From IMG/VR virus record IMGVR_UViG_3300035670_000101, positions 1 to 64,000 of that record: a DNA stretch of 64,000 bases. The stretch is one strand, 5' to 3'. A program made the translations under genes and the position numbers. The notes beneath the pieces are model-generated. The model saw nothing but the letters and a program-made list of their open reading frames with translations. It was not told where the DNA came from and made no database searches. Below, one piece after another: positions 9,323-16,654 of the stretch. Origin of the DNA: a virus. Position 1 is the stretch's first letter, and the number at the start of each line of letters is the position of its first letter.

Positions 9323-10345
9323 ATGGCGTTAATTCCAAAGCCTAATGTTACTATTAGATGGGCTGAAGGTGGAAACCAATTAGAACCCGCATCAGAAGTT
9401 CAAGAGCTTGGTTTTGTTGTAGAGAAACCTCCTTATGAGGTTGTTAACTGGTTACACAATAAACACGATACTGCTGTAGCTTACTTATACCAAGAGGGTT
9501 TTCCTGATTGGGATGTTGAAACAGAATACTCAAATACATCTTACATAAAGTATGATGGCGTTATTTACAAAGCAAAATTGCAAAACACTGGTAAACAACC
9601 TGATGTTGAACCTGATAATTGGGAGGTTGCTTTTGCTAACTACCAAGACTACTTAGACCTATATCAAGACCTACAAGATACAAAGAATGTTTCAGGACAT
9701 GCTGATAACTTAGTCTATAAAGATACCCCTGTAATGACAGGTAAGGCTGTTGGTACATCATTCTCAGTTAATTCTGGTATTGGTACTAATGACGGTTATC
9801 AGTTTAATAGCCACAGTCGAGATGGTTTATTCCACAACGGCACAAACCCTGTTGTTTTAAATGACGGTACAACAGTTGCTTCATTTAGTGGAAACATTAA
9901 CACTCCATCAGCTAAAGATGTTGTAACTTTTGATATGCTACAGAAGTATCTTGAGCTTTACAAGGTTGGTGATTTGTATTTAACCTCCGAGGTTGGTAAT
10001 CCATCAACAAGACTTGGTTATGGTTCTTGGGTTCGTTATGCCGAAGGTAGAGCATTAGTCGGTTACAGTAGTAATGTAACAACATCTGTCCCTGATTGGG
10101 TTAAGGTTGCTGGAAACACTTTCGGTTCTTATGAGCATAAACTGACCATCCCAGAGATGCCGAAACACAATCACAGACAGAATGGGTCTACGGATGGTGG
10201 TAGTGCCACAGGTTATCAAATTGACTATAATAACTCCCCACAATACCAAGTAACAAATGTATTTTCTGAGGATTCTGGTGGTGATCAGCCTCACAATAAC
10301 GTTCAGCCTTCAATAGTAATTTATGTGTGGCGCAGAGTTTCATAA
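9323..10345 (+). CDS. Tail fibre with collar-type C-terminus
   Basis: 340 aa. Residues about 55-100 (Y-S-N-T-S-Y-I-K-Y-D-G-V-I-Y, ending W-E-V-A-F) resemble a small carbohydrate-binding repeat used in chitinases and fibres. The C-terminus has the collar signature: EMPKHNH, then a Gly/Ser-rich loop and NNVQPSIVIYVWRR, as in short tail fibres. It probably attaches to the DUF2612 protein and contacts the cell surface. Confidence 0.8.
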   Translation: MALIPKPNVTIRWAEGGNQLEPASEVQELGFVVEKPPYEVVNWLHNKHDTAVAYLYQEGFPDWDVETEYSNTSYIKYDGVIYKAKLQNTGKQPDVEPDNWEVAFANYQDYLDLYQDLQDTKNVSGHADNLVYKDTPVMTGKAVGTSFSVNSGIGTNDGYQFNSHSRDGLFHNGTNPVVLNDGTTVASFSGNINTPSAKDVVTFDMLQKYLELYKVGDLYLTSEVGNPSTRLGYGSWVRYAEGRALVGYSSNVTTSVPDWVKVAGNTFGSYEHKLTIPEMPKHNHRQNGSTDGGSATGYQIDYNNSPQYQVTNVFSEDSGGDQPHNNVQPSIVIYVWRRVS

Positions 10346-10360
10346 AGATAAGGGGATAAA

Positions 10361-10789
10361 ATGGAAGCAAACACAACAGGAATTGGAGCGATTATAGCGG
10401 TATTGCATTGGTTGCTTCCAACCCTTATTGGTAGTGCTTTAGCTGTTTGGTATCGTAGAAAGGATGTTGTATGGGGCGATAAGAGAAACATTGAGAAGTT
10501 TATCATCTCCGTAATAGGCTTTTGTGCAATCCTTGTAGGTGTTGCAATGGGTGGTGCTTTAGGTAGTGGTGTTATCGAAATACTAAACATAAGTATCTAC
10601 GGTTTTAGTTTTTTAATCTACATCTTATGTGGTTTATCAGCACTAAAGATTTTAGATTTATTTATGAAGAATATTGATGTTTGGTTAAACATTGTTATCT
10701 CAGGGATTACAGATATGGTTGAAGGGATCGTAGATAAACTAACAGGTAAATTCAAGACGAAGAACAAAGATAGGAATGATGGTGCATAA
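10361..10789 (+). CDS. Holin-like membrane protein
   Basis: 142 aa with three hydrophobic segments (about 5-25, 47-70, 78-102) and a charged, lysine-rich tail. Segment 2-3 with G-F-x-x-x-I-Y and GLSALKIL resembles known phage holin families. It lies directly upstream of a second membrane protein and the endolysin, so it likely forms the timed hole in the inner membrane. Start ATG after AAGGGGATAAA. Confidence 0.7.
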   Translation: MEANTTGIGAIIAVLHWLLPTLIGSALAVWYRRKDVVWGDKRNIEKFIISVIGFCAILVGVAMGGALGSGVIEILNISIYGFSFLIYILCGLSALKILDLFMKNIDVWLNIVISGITDMVEGIVDKLTGKFKTKNKDRNDGA

Positions 10790-11101
10790 ATGTTAATTTA
10801 TATTTCAATTATTCAAATCTGTTTGATTATTCAAGCTGCACTTCTTTTCTCTTGTGAACTTACTCCTGTATTCTCAGACCATCCTGTTAATGTTCTTCTG
10901 CGAACCGTATTAGCTATTTGCTTAGTGGCATTGTCTTATTATGCTCAACTTCTGATAGCAACACCATACGTTGTTGTTTACTTAGTTTTCCTAATTGTTG
11001 TAGCGTTGACTGTTTTTGGATTTAAGTACCTTGCACACGAATATACAAGAAGAAGTAGAAAACTCAAAAGACTTGAAAGAATGAAAGGTGTAAAGAAATG
11101 A
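10790..11101 (+). CDS. Small membrane protein of the lysis cassette
   Basis: 103 aa, three hydrophobic segments (about 3-22, 34-55, 61-82) and a strongly basic tail. It begins at the base after the holin-like stop and overlaps the endolysin start by 4 nt (ATGA). It may be a second holin, an antiholin or a holin partner; the sequence cannot tell which. Confidence 0.65.
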   Translation: MLIYISIIQICLIIQAALLFSCELTPVFSDHPVNVLLRTVLAICLVALSYYAQLLIATPYVVVYLVFLIVVALTVFGFKYLAHEYTRRSRKLKRLERMKGVKK

Positions 11102-11640
11102 AAATGACTTCTGGCGGTTTTAATATATTAAGAAATCACTTTGGAAAACTAAACCAAGATCAAGTAAATAATATAAATCTGATTATTGATTTCTGCAACA
11201 AACATTTTCTTGAGTACAACCAAGCAGCATATGTTCTAGCAACAGCTTGGCATGAAACAAATCAAACAATGCTCCCTGTAATTGAAGCTTATTGGTTGTC
11301 TGAAGATTGGCGCAAGAAAAACCTTAGATATTATCCTTGGTATGGTCGAGGTTATGTTCAACTAACTTGGGAATACAATTATAGAAAAGCTGATCAAAAA
11401 CTTGGTTTAAATGGTGCTATGTTGAAAGACCCATCTCTTGCTCAAGTCCCTAGATACGCAGCAGAAATCCTTGTTCTTGGTAGTAAAGAGGGTTGGTTTA
11501 CAGGAAAGAAGCTTTCTGATTATATTGGTAAGGTTAATAAAGACTACAAGCAAGCACGAAGGATTATTAATGGGTTGGATAAAGCCCAGAAAATTGCCGA
11601 GGAAGCTGTGATTTTTGAAAAAGCTCTCAGATCATGGTAA
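11098..11640 (+). CDS. Endolysin, GH19 (chitinase-like) fold
   Basis: 180 aa single-domain lysin. Catalytic-type Glu sits in A-T-A-W-H-E-T-N (E53), and the family hallmark W-Y-G-R-G-Y-V-Q-L-T-W occurs at about 81-91, followed by N-Y. No signal peptide or SAR helix is seen, so release should depend on the upstream holin. It would cut peptidoglycan glycan strands. Start ATG overlaps the upstream gene. Confidence 0.85.
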   Translation: MKMTSGGFNILRNHFGKLNQDQVNNINLIIDFCNKHFLEYNQAAYVLATAWHETNQTMLPVIEAYWLSEDWRKKNLRYYPWYGRGYVQLTWEYNYRKADQKLGLNGAMLKDPSLAQVPRYAAEILVLGSKEGWFTGKKLSDYIGKVNKDYKQARRIINGLDKAQKIAEEAVIFEKALRSW

Positions 11641-11692
11641 TAGTAAAAACAAATACAAAATATTAAAATAAAAACTAGGAGAGACAATAAGA

Positions 11693-14158
11693 ATGTCTAC
11701 ATTAAGAATATCTGATGCACCTTTACTACCAGATGTTGAAGGAACAGAAAAAATCCCTACGGGTGGTCGTGGTGATTATGCAATATCTGTAGATCAAATT
11801 AAAGGTCACATCTTTCAGGATATTGGGAAAGAACTTGTTGGGTTAGGTAATGTAGACAATACGTCTGACCTAGACAAACCAGTTAGTACAGCTCAACAAG
11901 CAGCTTTAAACCTAAAAGCTGATAAAACTTACGTTGACACCAACTTGGATTTAAAAGCTGATAAGACAAATGTGTATACACGATCTGAAACAACCTTAGC
12001 ATTAAGTCAAAAAGCTGACCTTGTTGATGGTGTTGTTCCTGAAAACCAAATACCAAGTTCTTTTAATGATGTTTTAGAATTTACAACACCTAACCTACCT
12101 ATCGTTGGTGAAAGTGGGAAAATCTACGTTACAACAGATAATAATAAAACTTGGCGTTGGGGTGGGAATAAATATGTAGAAATTTCCGGCTGGAATCCTG
12201 ATTCAGTTTCTAAAACCTCAACTTTACCAACATATTATACAAAAGAAGCAGGTGTTGATTCAGTCACAGGTGTTACCGATGGTGCGTACTATAATGTGCG
12301 CTCAACGGAAGATGATACGATGTTGGTTGAGTATCAGAATGTTGGGGGTGTGGGCACACCGTCTGGAAAGTCATATCCTAGCAATATGACCAAATGGGAT
12401 GCTTCAGCAATTTTTGATGGGGATAAAAACCAGCATGAGTTAAACAATTTTTTCAAGAGTCAAAAGTTAATTGACACGCGTTTATATGGACTAAAAGTCA
12501 ATACAGGTGAAGATCAAACCGCAGCTATTCATGCAGCCTTTGCAGATAATCCTAATAACCAGTATTTCTATATTCCAAAGGGTGTTGTAAAAGCTAACGT
12601 TGTGTTTCCACGCGCTTATATGTATCTTGTTGGTGATGGCTTATTAAACACAATTATTGAGCCATTCGACTTAACAAAGTCACCAGTCAATTTCAACAAA
12701 AAGCTTTACGCAGGATTGACTGACTTGACAGTTCAAGCTAGTCAACAGTTTACAGGTGAGAGCTTGGTTAATGCACAAGAAGTTCGCTACATGCACCTTG
12801 AGAACTTTGACGTCCGCAAGACTAAACTGGCAGAAGAAACTCATTCATATCAAACTATATTGATCGACAACAGAGCTATCGCGGGATCGTGGACAGGCTA
12901 CAATAGACTGCATAACGTTCGGGCGGTTTACGGAGCTTATGGTTATCTTGCAGACGTTGATAAGCTAAACTCAGTTCTCAGCATCAAAGATAGTCTTTTT
13001 AGTTTTAATGGTTATTTTAATATTAAGACATCTGCCTCGAACTCGACAATAATCAACTGTGACATTGCGAATGGCGGGAAGTTGCAACCTGCTGGTGTTT
13101 ATGACGAAACACAGTATGGTGGAGCGTATATCAAAGGGGACAACTCGGTAATCTTGGGTGTATGGCATGAGATTAATGCTCAAGCGAGCCCATCGTATAA
13201 TTCCAACAACTTGTACATTCACCCTGACTCGTGGAACATCACACATAATTTTGCGCGTGATACACGCGGGACAAACAATGTTCGTGTTTACACACAATCG
13301 CAGGGACAGCTACAGGATGTAAACACTGCCGATAGGTCATTAAATGACGGTCAAGGTAGAGCCAGACCGCAGCAATTAATCAAGAACGGTAACTTTGCTC
13401 ACTGGGATTCTTCCCTAAATAGACCTAAGGGTTGGTCTGGTTACTTCAGTGGAACATGGACACAGGAAACTACTGACCTGCCTAAAGGGTATAACGCTGG
13501 ACTCAAAGTTGTATCAGATGTTGCAGGCGTATGTGGTATCTACCAAGCAATATACAACCCTACAGACCTATCTAACTCATATATCAAAGATATTAGCAAG
13601 TGGATTGGACGAGAGATTAGCGTTTCTTTTTGGGTTAAAAATATCGGTACGTCTGAGACAGCTATTCGCGGGGGGATTTCGATAGACTTGTCTAATGTAT
13701 ATTTCTCAAGCGGGACGTATATATCTACCACTAAGGTTGGAGAGTTTACCAAGGTGGTCTTAGCAATCAAGGTTACTGGTTCTGAGGAAAGGATTTGGGC
13801 AGGTATTCGGGTTTCTGGCGTGGGCGAGGGAATGATTGTTGCTGGATACTCGGTAGCAGACGACTGTAGAGTTAATGACTCTCAGGCAAAAACAATCACC
13901 GAAGATGGTGGCGAAGTCTTTGGGAGCCTAGAGGTTCGCGGCACATTAACAAACAATGGTGTGCAACCAGTGTTCCAACCTACCGCAGTAACCACAACGG
14001 GTTTAACAAACGCCACTGGCTCAATCAACACGGTTGGAAAGTTTGCAGGGAAGCAGGTGTTTAATAACACGAACTCGCTGATGTACTACGCTTTAGGTTC
14101 TAGCGCAACAAGTGCATGGAAATCATTTGATAGTACAAATACAATCACTCCAGCATAA
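11693..14158 (+). CDS. Tailspike / putative capsule depolymerase
   Basis: 821 aa. The N-terminus has a short anchor and two K-A-D-K-type coiled repeats (about 75-120) common in Acinetobacter and enterobacterial fibres. A small D-V-L-E-F ... G-K-I-Y-V domain (about 125-165) follows. The central part (about 260-530) has the irregular strand-turn rhythm of a right-handed beta-helix pectate-lyase-like fold. From about 560 a carbohydrate-binding-like domain begins with N-G-N-F-A-H-W-D. The DNA after about 12250 is visibly richer in G+C than neighbouring genes, suggesting an exchanged receptor-binding module. Substrate cannot be read from sequence. Confidence 0.8.
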   Translation: MSTLRISDAPLLPDVEGTEKIPTGGRGDYAISVDQIKGHIFQDIGKELVGLGNVDNTSDLDKPVSTAQQAALNLKADKTYVDTNLDLKADKTNVYTRSETTLALSQKADLVDGVVPENQIPSSFNDVLEFTTPNLPIVGESGKIYVTTDNNKTWRWGGNKYVEISGWNPDSVSKTSTLPTYYTKEAGVDSVTGVTDGAYYNVRSTEDDTMLVEYQNVGGVGTPSGKSYPSNMTKWDASAIFDGDKNQHELNNFFKSQKLIDTRLYGLKVNTGEDQTAAIHAAFADNPNNQYFYIPKGVVKANVVFPRAYMYLVGDGLLNTIIEPFDLTKSPVNFNKKLYAGLTDLTVQASQQFTGESLVNAQEVRYMHLENFDVRKTKLAEETHSYQTILIDNRAIAGSWTGYNRLHNVRAVYGAYGYLADVDKLNSVLSIKDSLFSFNGYFNIKTSASNSTIINCDIANGGKLQPAGVYDETQYGGAYIKGDNSVILGVWHEINAQASPSYNSNNLYIHPDSWNITHNFARDTRGTNNVRVYTQSQGQLQDVNTADRSLNDGQGRARPQQLIKNGNFAHWDSSLNRPKGWSGYFSGTWTQETTDLPKGYNAGLKVVSDVAGVCGIYQAIYNPTDLSNSYIKDISKWIGREISVSFWVKNIGTSETAIRGGISIDLSNVYFSSGTYISTTKVGEFTKVVLAIKVTGSEERIWAGIRVSGVGEGMIVAGYSVADDCRVNDSQAKTITEDGGEVFGSLEVRGTLTNNGVQPVFQPTAVTTTGLTNATGSINTVGKFAGKQVFNNTNSLMYYALGSSATSAWKSFDSTNTITPA

Positions 14159-14160
14159 AT

Positions 14161-14183
14161 AAAAGCCCTTCGGGGCTTTTTTA
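14161..14183 (+). terminator. Intrinsic terminator after tailspike
   Basis: AAAGCCC-TTCG-GGGCTTT stem with UUCG-type tetraloop followed by a T run, immediately after the tailspike stop. It closes the late tail and lysis operon. Confidence 0.9.
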
Positions 14184-14198
14184 TTATTCACAAGAAAG

Positions 14199-14338
14199 TG
14201 CTACTATAAGAAAAACTTATATCGGGGTTCGGCGTGGAGTATTTTACAAAGAGCTTATATACCTAACAGTCTGTTTAGTGAGTGTAATTAAAGAATGAAT
14301 ATCAACAACCCACTGAGAGTAATCTTGGTGGGTTTTTC
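14199..14338 (+). ncRNA. Possible small RNA between two terminators
   Basis: The interval has an extended -10 (TGCTACTAT, 14199-14207), a G-rich segment near 14223, and ends in a clear terminator. No good -35 is visible and the only ORF (from 14295) has no ribosome site. A transcript of about 125 nt is possible; it is an inference from signals only. Confidence 0.3.
14307..14338 (+). terminator. Intrinsic terminator
   Basis: ACCCAC / GTGGGT stem with inner AGA/TCT pairing and a following T5 run. It insulates the initiator gene from upstream transcription. Confidence 0.75.
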
Positions 14339-14350
14339 TTTTTGTCAAAA

Positions 14351-14400
14351 GTTTTTATTTCCTTTTAGTTCAATAAACATGTTTTTATTTCCTTTCAGGT
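14351..14400 (+). repeat. 20-nt direct repeat pair upstream of initiator
   Basis: Two copies of a pyrimidine-rich 20-mer (GTTTTTATTTCCTTT core) at 14351-14370 and 14381-14400, 30 bp apart and 18/20 identical. They sit just upstream of the promoter for the O-like gene and are spaced about three helical turns. Confidence 0.7.
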
Positions 14401-14428
14401 TTACATTCACACTTAACAGTGGTAAATT
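14400..14428 (+). promoter_or_regulatory. Promoter of initiator gene with overlapping iteron
   Basis: TTTACA, 17 bp, TAAATT. The -10 is covered by a copy of the GTGGTAAATTT motif (14419-14429) that recurs inside the gene, so the initiator may repress its own promoter. Confidence 0.6.
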
Positions 14429-14459
14429 TAACACACTTTAATTTATTCGGAGATTTACA

Positions 14460-15383
14460 ATGAGTGTCAATGCTACACGTTTTGCGTGGGAATGCGATTT
14501 ATCAAAAACAACAAAGAGAAGTGCTAAACGCCTTGTTCTTTTAGCTTTAGCAGATCGTACAAATAAAGAGAACACTTGCTTCCCATCAATTGCAAGAGTT
14601 GTTAAGGATACTGGTATGGATAGAAAGACTGTTATGAATACAATCAATGACCTTATTACTCTAGGTCTTATATCAGATACAGGTGAACGTAAAGGAGGAA
14701 CTAATCAAGTTCGAGTGTTAAAGATTAATGTTGTTAAACAAGGAAGTTATCCACAGGGAGATCAAGAATCATCAAATAAACAGGGTGGAATTTACAAAGA
14801 AACAGTGGTAAATTTACCAATAAACGGTGTGGAATTTCCTAGTAACGGTGGTAAATTTGGGACACAGAATCTAAAACAATCTTTAATTAAATCTAAAAAT
14901 AATCTTAACAGTGAAAAAGATTTTAATCTAGATGAAGAAATTGTTTTAAAACCAAAACAACTGGATTTTATTGATAGTAGTGAAATCATTGTTGAAAGTG
15001 TACGTGAGAGCTTAAAAACAGCACATAACAGCTTGAATACAGAGGTAGGTGGTACGTATGTACCTGAACAACAAAACAACGCTATAGATAGCATCTACGA
15101 AGACGTAGATACCTTACACAGCGATATGCAGAAACCTAAGAAACAACAAGACAAAAGTTCTTGGATTCCAAAACACTTGTACGCTGAACACATGAAACAG
15201 AAGCGTCTTGATGAACAACTTAATAAAGAACCCTTCATCCCTAAGAGCATGATTAAAGGGTGGGAAGATGGTATGAAAGGAAACCCTAATGCGACAAAAG
15301 GTATTCCTGATCACTTGTTAAACAATCCAACTCTTGCTAAGATATTGAAGATGAAAGGCAAGAGCACAAACAACAGTGTTTGA
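14460..15383 (+). CDS. O-like replication initiator with winged HTH
   Basis: 307 aa. Residues about 20-95 form an HTH_36-like winged helix (S-I-A-R-V-V, D-R-K-T-V, then L-I-T-L-G-L-I-S), as in lambda O-type and plasmid initiators. The middle is low-complexity and polar, encoded by the iteron array, and the C-terminal part is charged and likely binds the helicase or its loader. A DnaA box and four iterons lie inside the gene at 14747-14858, followed by an AT-rich stretch, as in lambda ori. ATG follows TTCGGAGATTTACA. Confidence 0.75.
   Translation: MSVNATRFAWECDLSKTTKRSAKRLVLLALADRTNKENTCFPSIARVVKDTGMDRKTVMNTINDLITLGLISDTGERKGGTNQVRVLKINVVKQGSYPQGDQESSNKQGGIYKETVVNLPINGVEFPSNGGKFGTQNLKQSLIKSKNNLNSEKDFNLDEEIVLKPKQLDFIDSSEIIVESVRESLKTAHNSLNTEVGGTYVPEQQNNAIDSIYEDVDTLHSDMQKPKKQQDKSSWIPKHLYAEHMKQKRLDEQLNKEPFIPKSMIKGWEDGMKGNPNATKGIPDHLLNNPTLAKILKMKGKSTNNSV
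14747..14940. other. Candidate replication origin inside initiator gene
   Basis: A perfect DnaA box TTATCCACA (14747-14755) precedes four related motifs: GTGGAATTT (14785), GTGGTAAATTT (14805), GTGGAATTT (14829) and GTGGTAAATTT (14848). Their spacing is 19-24 bp, about two helical turns. A very AT-rich tract follows to about 14940. A fifth copy lies in the promoter at 14419. The layout matches lambda-type origins; function is inference. Confidence 0.7.
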
Positions 15384-15400
15384 TGTATTTAGGAGATGTC

Positions 15401-15658
15401 ATGGATAAAGTGGTAGAGTATAAAATTGAAAGACGTATTGAAGATGTTGTAAAGAATCGCAAGTGGTTATTCTTCTGTGAATACGAGAAAACTCCTGTTT
15501 GGTGTTTGGTTAAGTACACTTCAGGTACTCGTTATGAGTTTGACACTTATGGACATTGTGATCTTTTGGATTACCATCACCAAGAGGTTTTACTTAAATC
15601 TCAAGATGAAGATTACATTAAACAAGAGTTTAAGAATTTTACGGAGGGTTTAAAATGA
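15401..15658 (+). CDS. Hypothetical protein
   Basis: 85 aa, unrecognised. ATG 15401 is preceded by AGGAG; the in-frame TTG at 15380 overlaps the upstream gene. It is mixed charge with a W-W-/C-L-V strand region. It overlaps the next gene by 4 nt, so it is part of a tightly coupled set running to 17953. Confidence 0.75.
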   Translation: MDKVVEYKIERRIEDVVKNRKWLFFCEYEKTPVWCLVKYTSGTRYEFDTYGHCDLLDYHHQEVLLKSQDEDYIKQEFKNFTEGLK

Positions 15659-15972
15659 TTAAAGATTTAATTGGGAAGTATTGTTTGGTTTACATGACAC
15701 CAAGTAAGACTGAATTTAGACCAGAGATTAGCGTTATTACAGGTGTTAGTAAAAACTATCCAGACAGCTATGTGACGTTAGATAATGATGTAAATGGTGG
15801 TTATCACATTCGATCACTTTTGAGTTCTGATAATAAGAAAACATTAGAGGAAGTTTTAAAGGTGCAAGAGGTTTATCTAAAAGAACTAAGTGACTTGCGA
15901 AACAAGATTCACAACTTAAAGAAAGAGCACTCGGTTGTTATGAGTAAGATGGTTAAGGAGATTAAAGCTTGA
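15655..15972 (+). CDS. Hypothetical protein with C-terminal coiled coil
   Basis: 105 aa. The N-terminal half is beta-like (Y-C-L-V-Y-M-T-P). Residues about 62-100 have heptad-like Leu/Lys/Glu spacing typical of a coiled coil. Start ATG overlaps the upstream TGA after a GGAGGG site. Function unknown. Confidence 0.75.
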   Translation: MIKDLIGKYCLVYMTPSKTEFRPEISVITGVSKNYPDSYVTLDNDVNGGYHIRSLLSSDNKKTLEEVLKVQEVYLKELSDLRNKIHNLKKEHSVVMSKMVKEIKA

Positions 15973-16199
15973 AAGATAAAAGAACACTTATAGATAAAAT
16001 CTTGTCTGAATATTGCGACTATCTTGGTGTAACTTGGACAGACTTACATGAGGAAGCTTTCTGTGTTCAACACAAAAGAGGATATTGGTTATATATTTGG
16101 TATGACGAGTATGATCACATACCTGTATCTATTTATTTGAAGGAGCTTGAGTCTTTAATGTATGAGGGTGTACTTAACATTAAGGAGATTAAAGAATGA
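15969..16199 (+). CDS. Hypothetical protein, aromatic-rich
   Basis: 76 aa with a TTG start that overlaps the upstream TGA (TTGA), AAGGAG 8 nt upstream. Rich in Tyr, Trp and acidic residues in the middle. No recognised family. Confidence 0.7.
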   Translation: MKDKRTLIDKILSEYCDYLGVTWTDLHEEAFCVQHKRGYWLYIWYDEYDHIPVSIYLKELESLMYEGVLNIKEIKE

Positions 16200-16396
16200 A
16201 TCATGGTTGGTATGAAATTATGGATCGTATTCATATTATTCAGAATACGTTAGATGACAATGTAAGAAACCATCGAGAATCTGATGAACAGCTACGACAT
16301 TTGATTGATGCAGCACAAGAGATGCTAAGTGAAGCGTATAATTATGCTGGAATTAAGTGGGATGAAAGTTTTAGAGATTTTGAGGAGGGTTATTAA
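16196..16396 (+). CDS. Hypothetical helical protein
   Basis: 66 aa, helical and acidic, unrecognised. ATG overlaps the upstream TGA; the stop overlaps the next ATG (TAATG), so expression is translationally coupled. Confidence 0.7.
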   Translation: MNHGWYEIMDRIHIIQNTLDDNVRNHRESDEQLRHLIDAAQEMLSEAYNYAGIKWDESFRDFEEGY

Positions 16397-16617
16397 TGAG
16401 TGGATATGGTAAAGCAAAGAAGTTTATAAACAAACACGGTATTGAGTTTACTTTGAAATGGTTAAGTGAGAATATCGCACACACTCCGACACATGGTAAG
16501 TACGTTGATATTGATAATGAGTTAAATCCAAAGGGCATCATCAGCACAAATTATTATGGTGGATTCCATGTAGAGCATTTAGTTAAACTTAGTGGTTATA
16601 AGTTTAGTGTTGGATGA
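16396..16617 (+). CDS. Hypothetical protein
   Basis: 73 aa, unrecognised. Strong GAGGAGGG ribosome site before TTATTAATG. Contains two G-Y-x-K/F-like turns and several His. It lies directly upstream of the TV-Pol-like gene. Confidence 0.7.
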   Translation: MSGYGKAKKFINKHGIEFTLKWLSENIAHTPTHGKYVDIDNELNPKGIISTNYYGGFHVEHLVKLSGYKFSVG

Positions 16618-16654
16618 TGTTATTTATCATTGAGGAGGGTGTCTAACGACATGT

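Noticed and set aside
12971-13297. Antisense 108-codon frame in the tailspike gene
   Set aside because: It is a shadow of the coding strand; no ribosome site, no promoter and no protein pattern.
14295-14441. 48-codon frame between tailspike and initiator genes
   Set aside because: It runs across a terminator, has no good ribosome site and encodes only a Phe-rich peptide with no known pattern.
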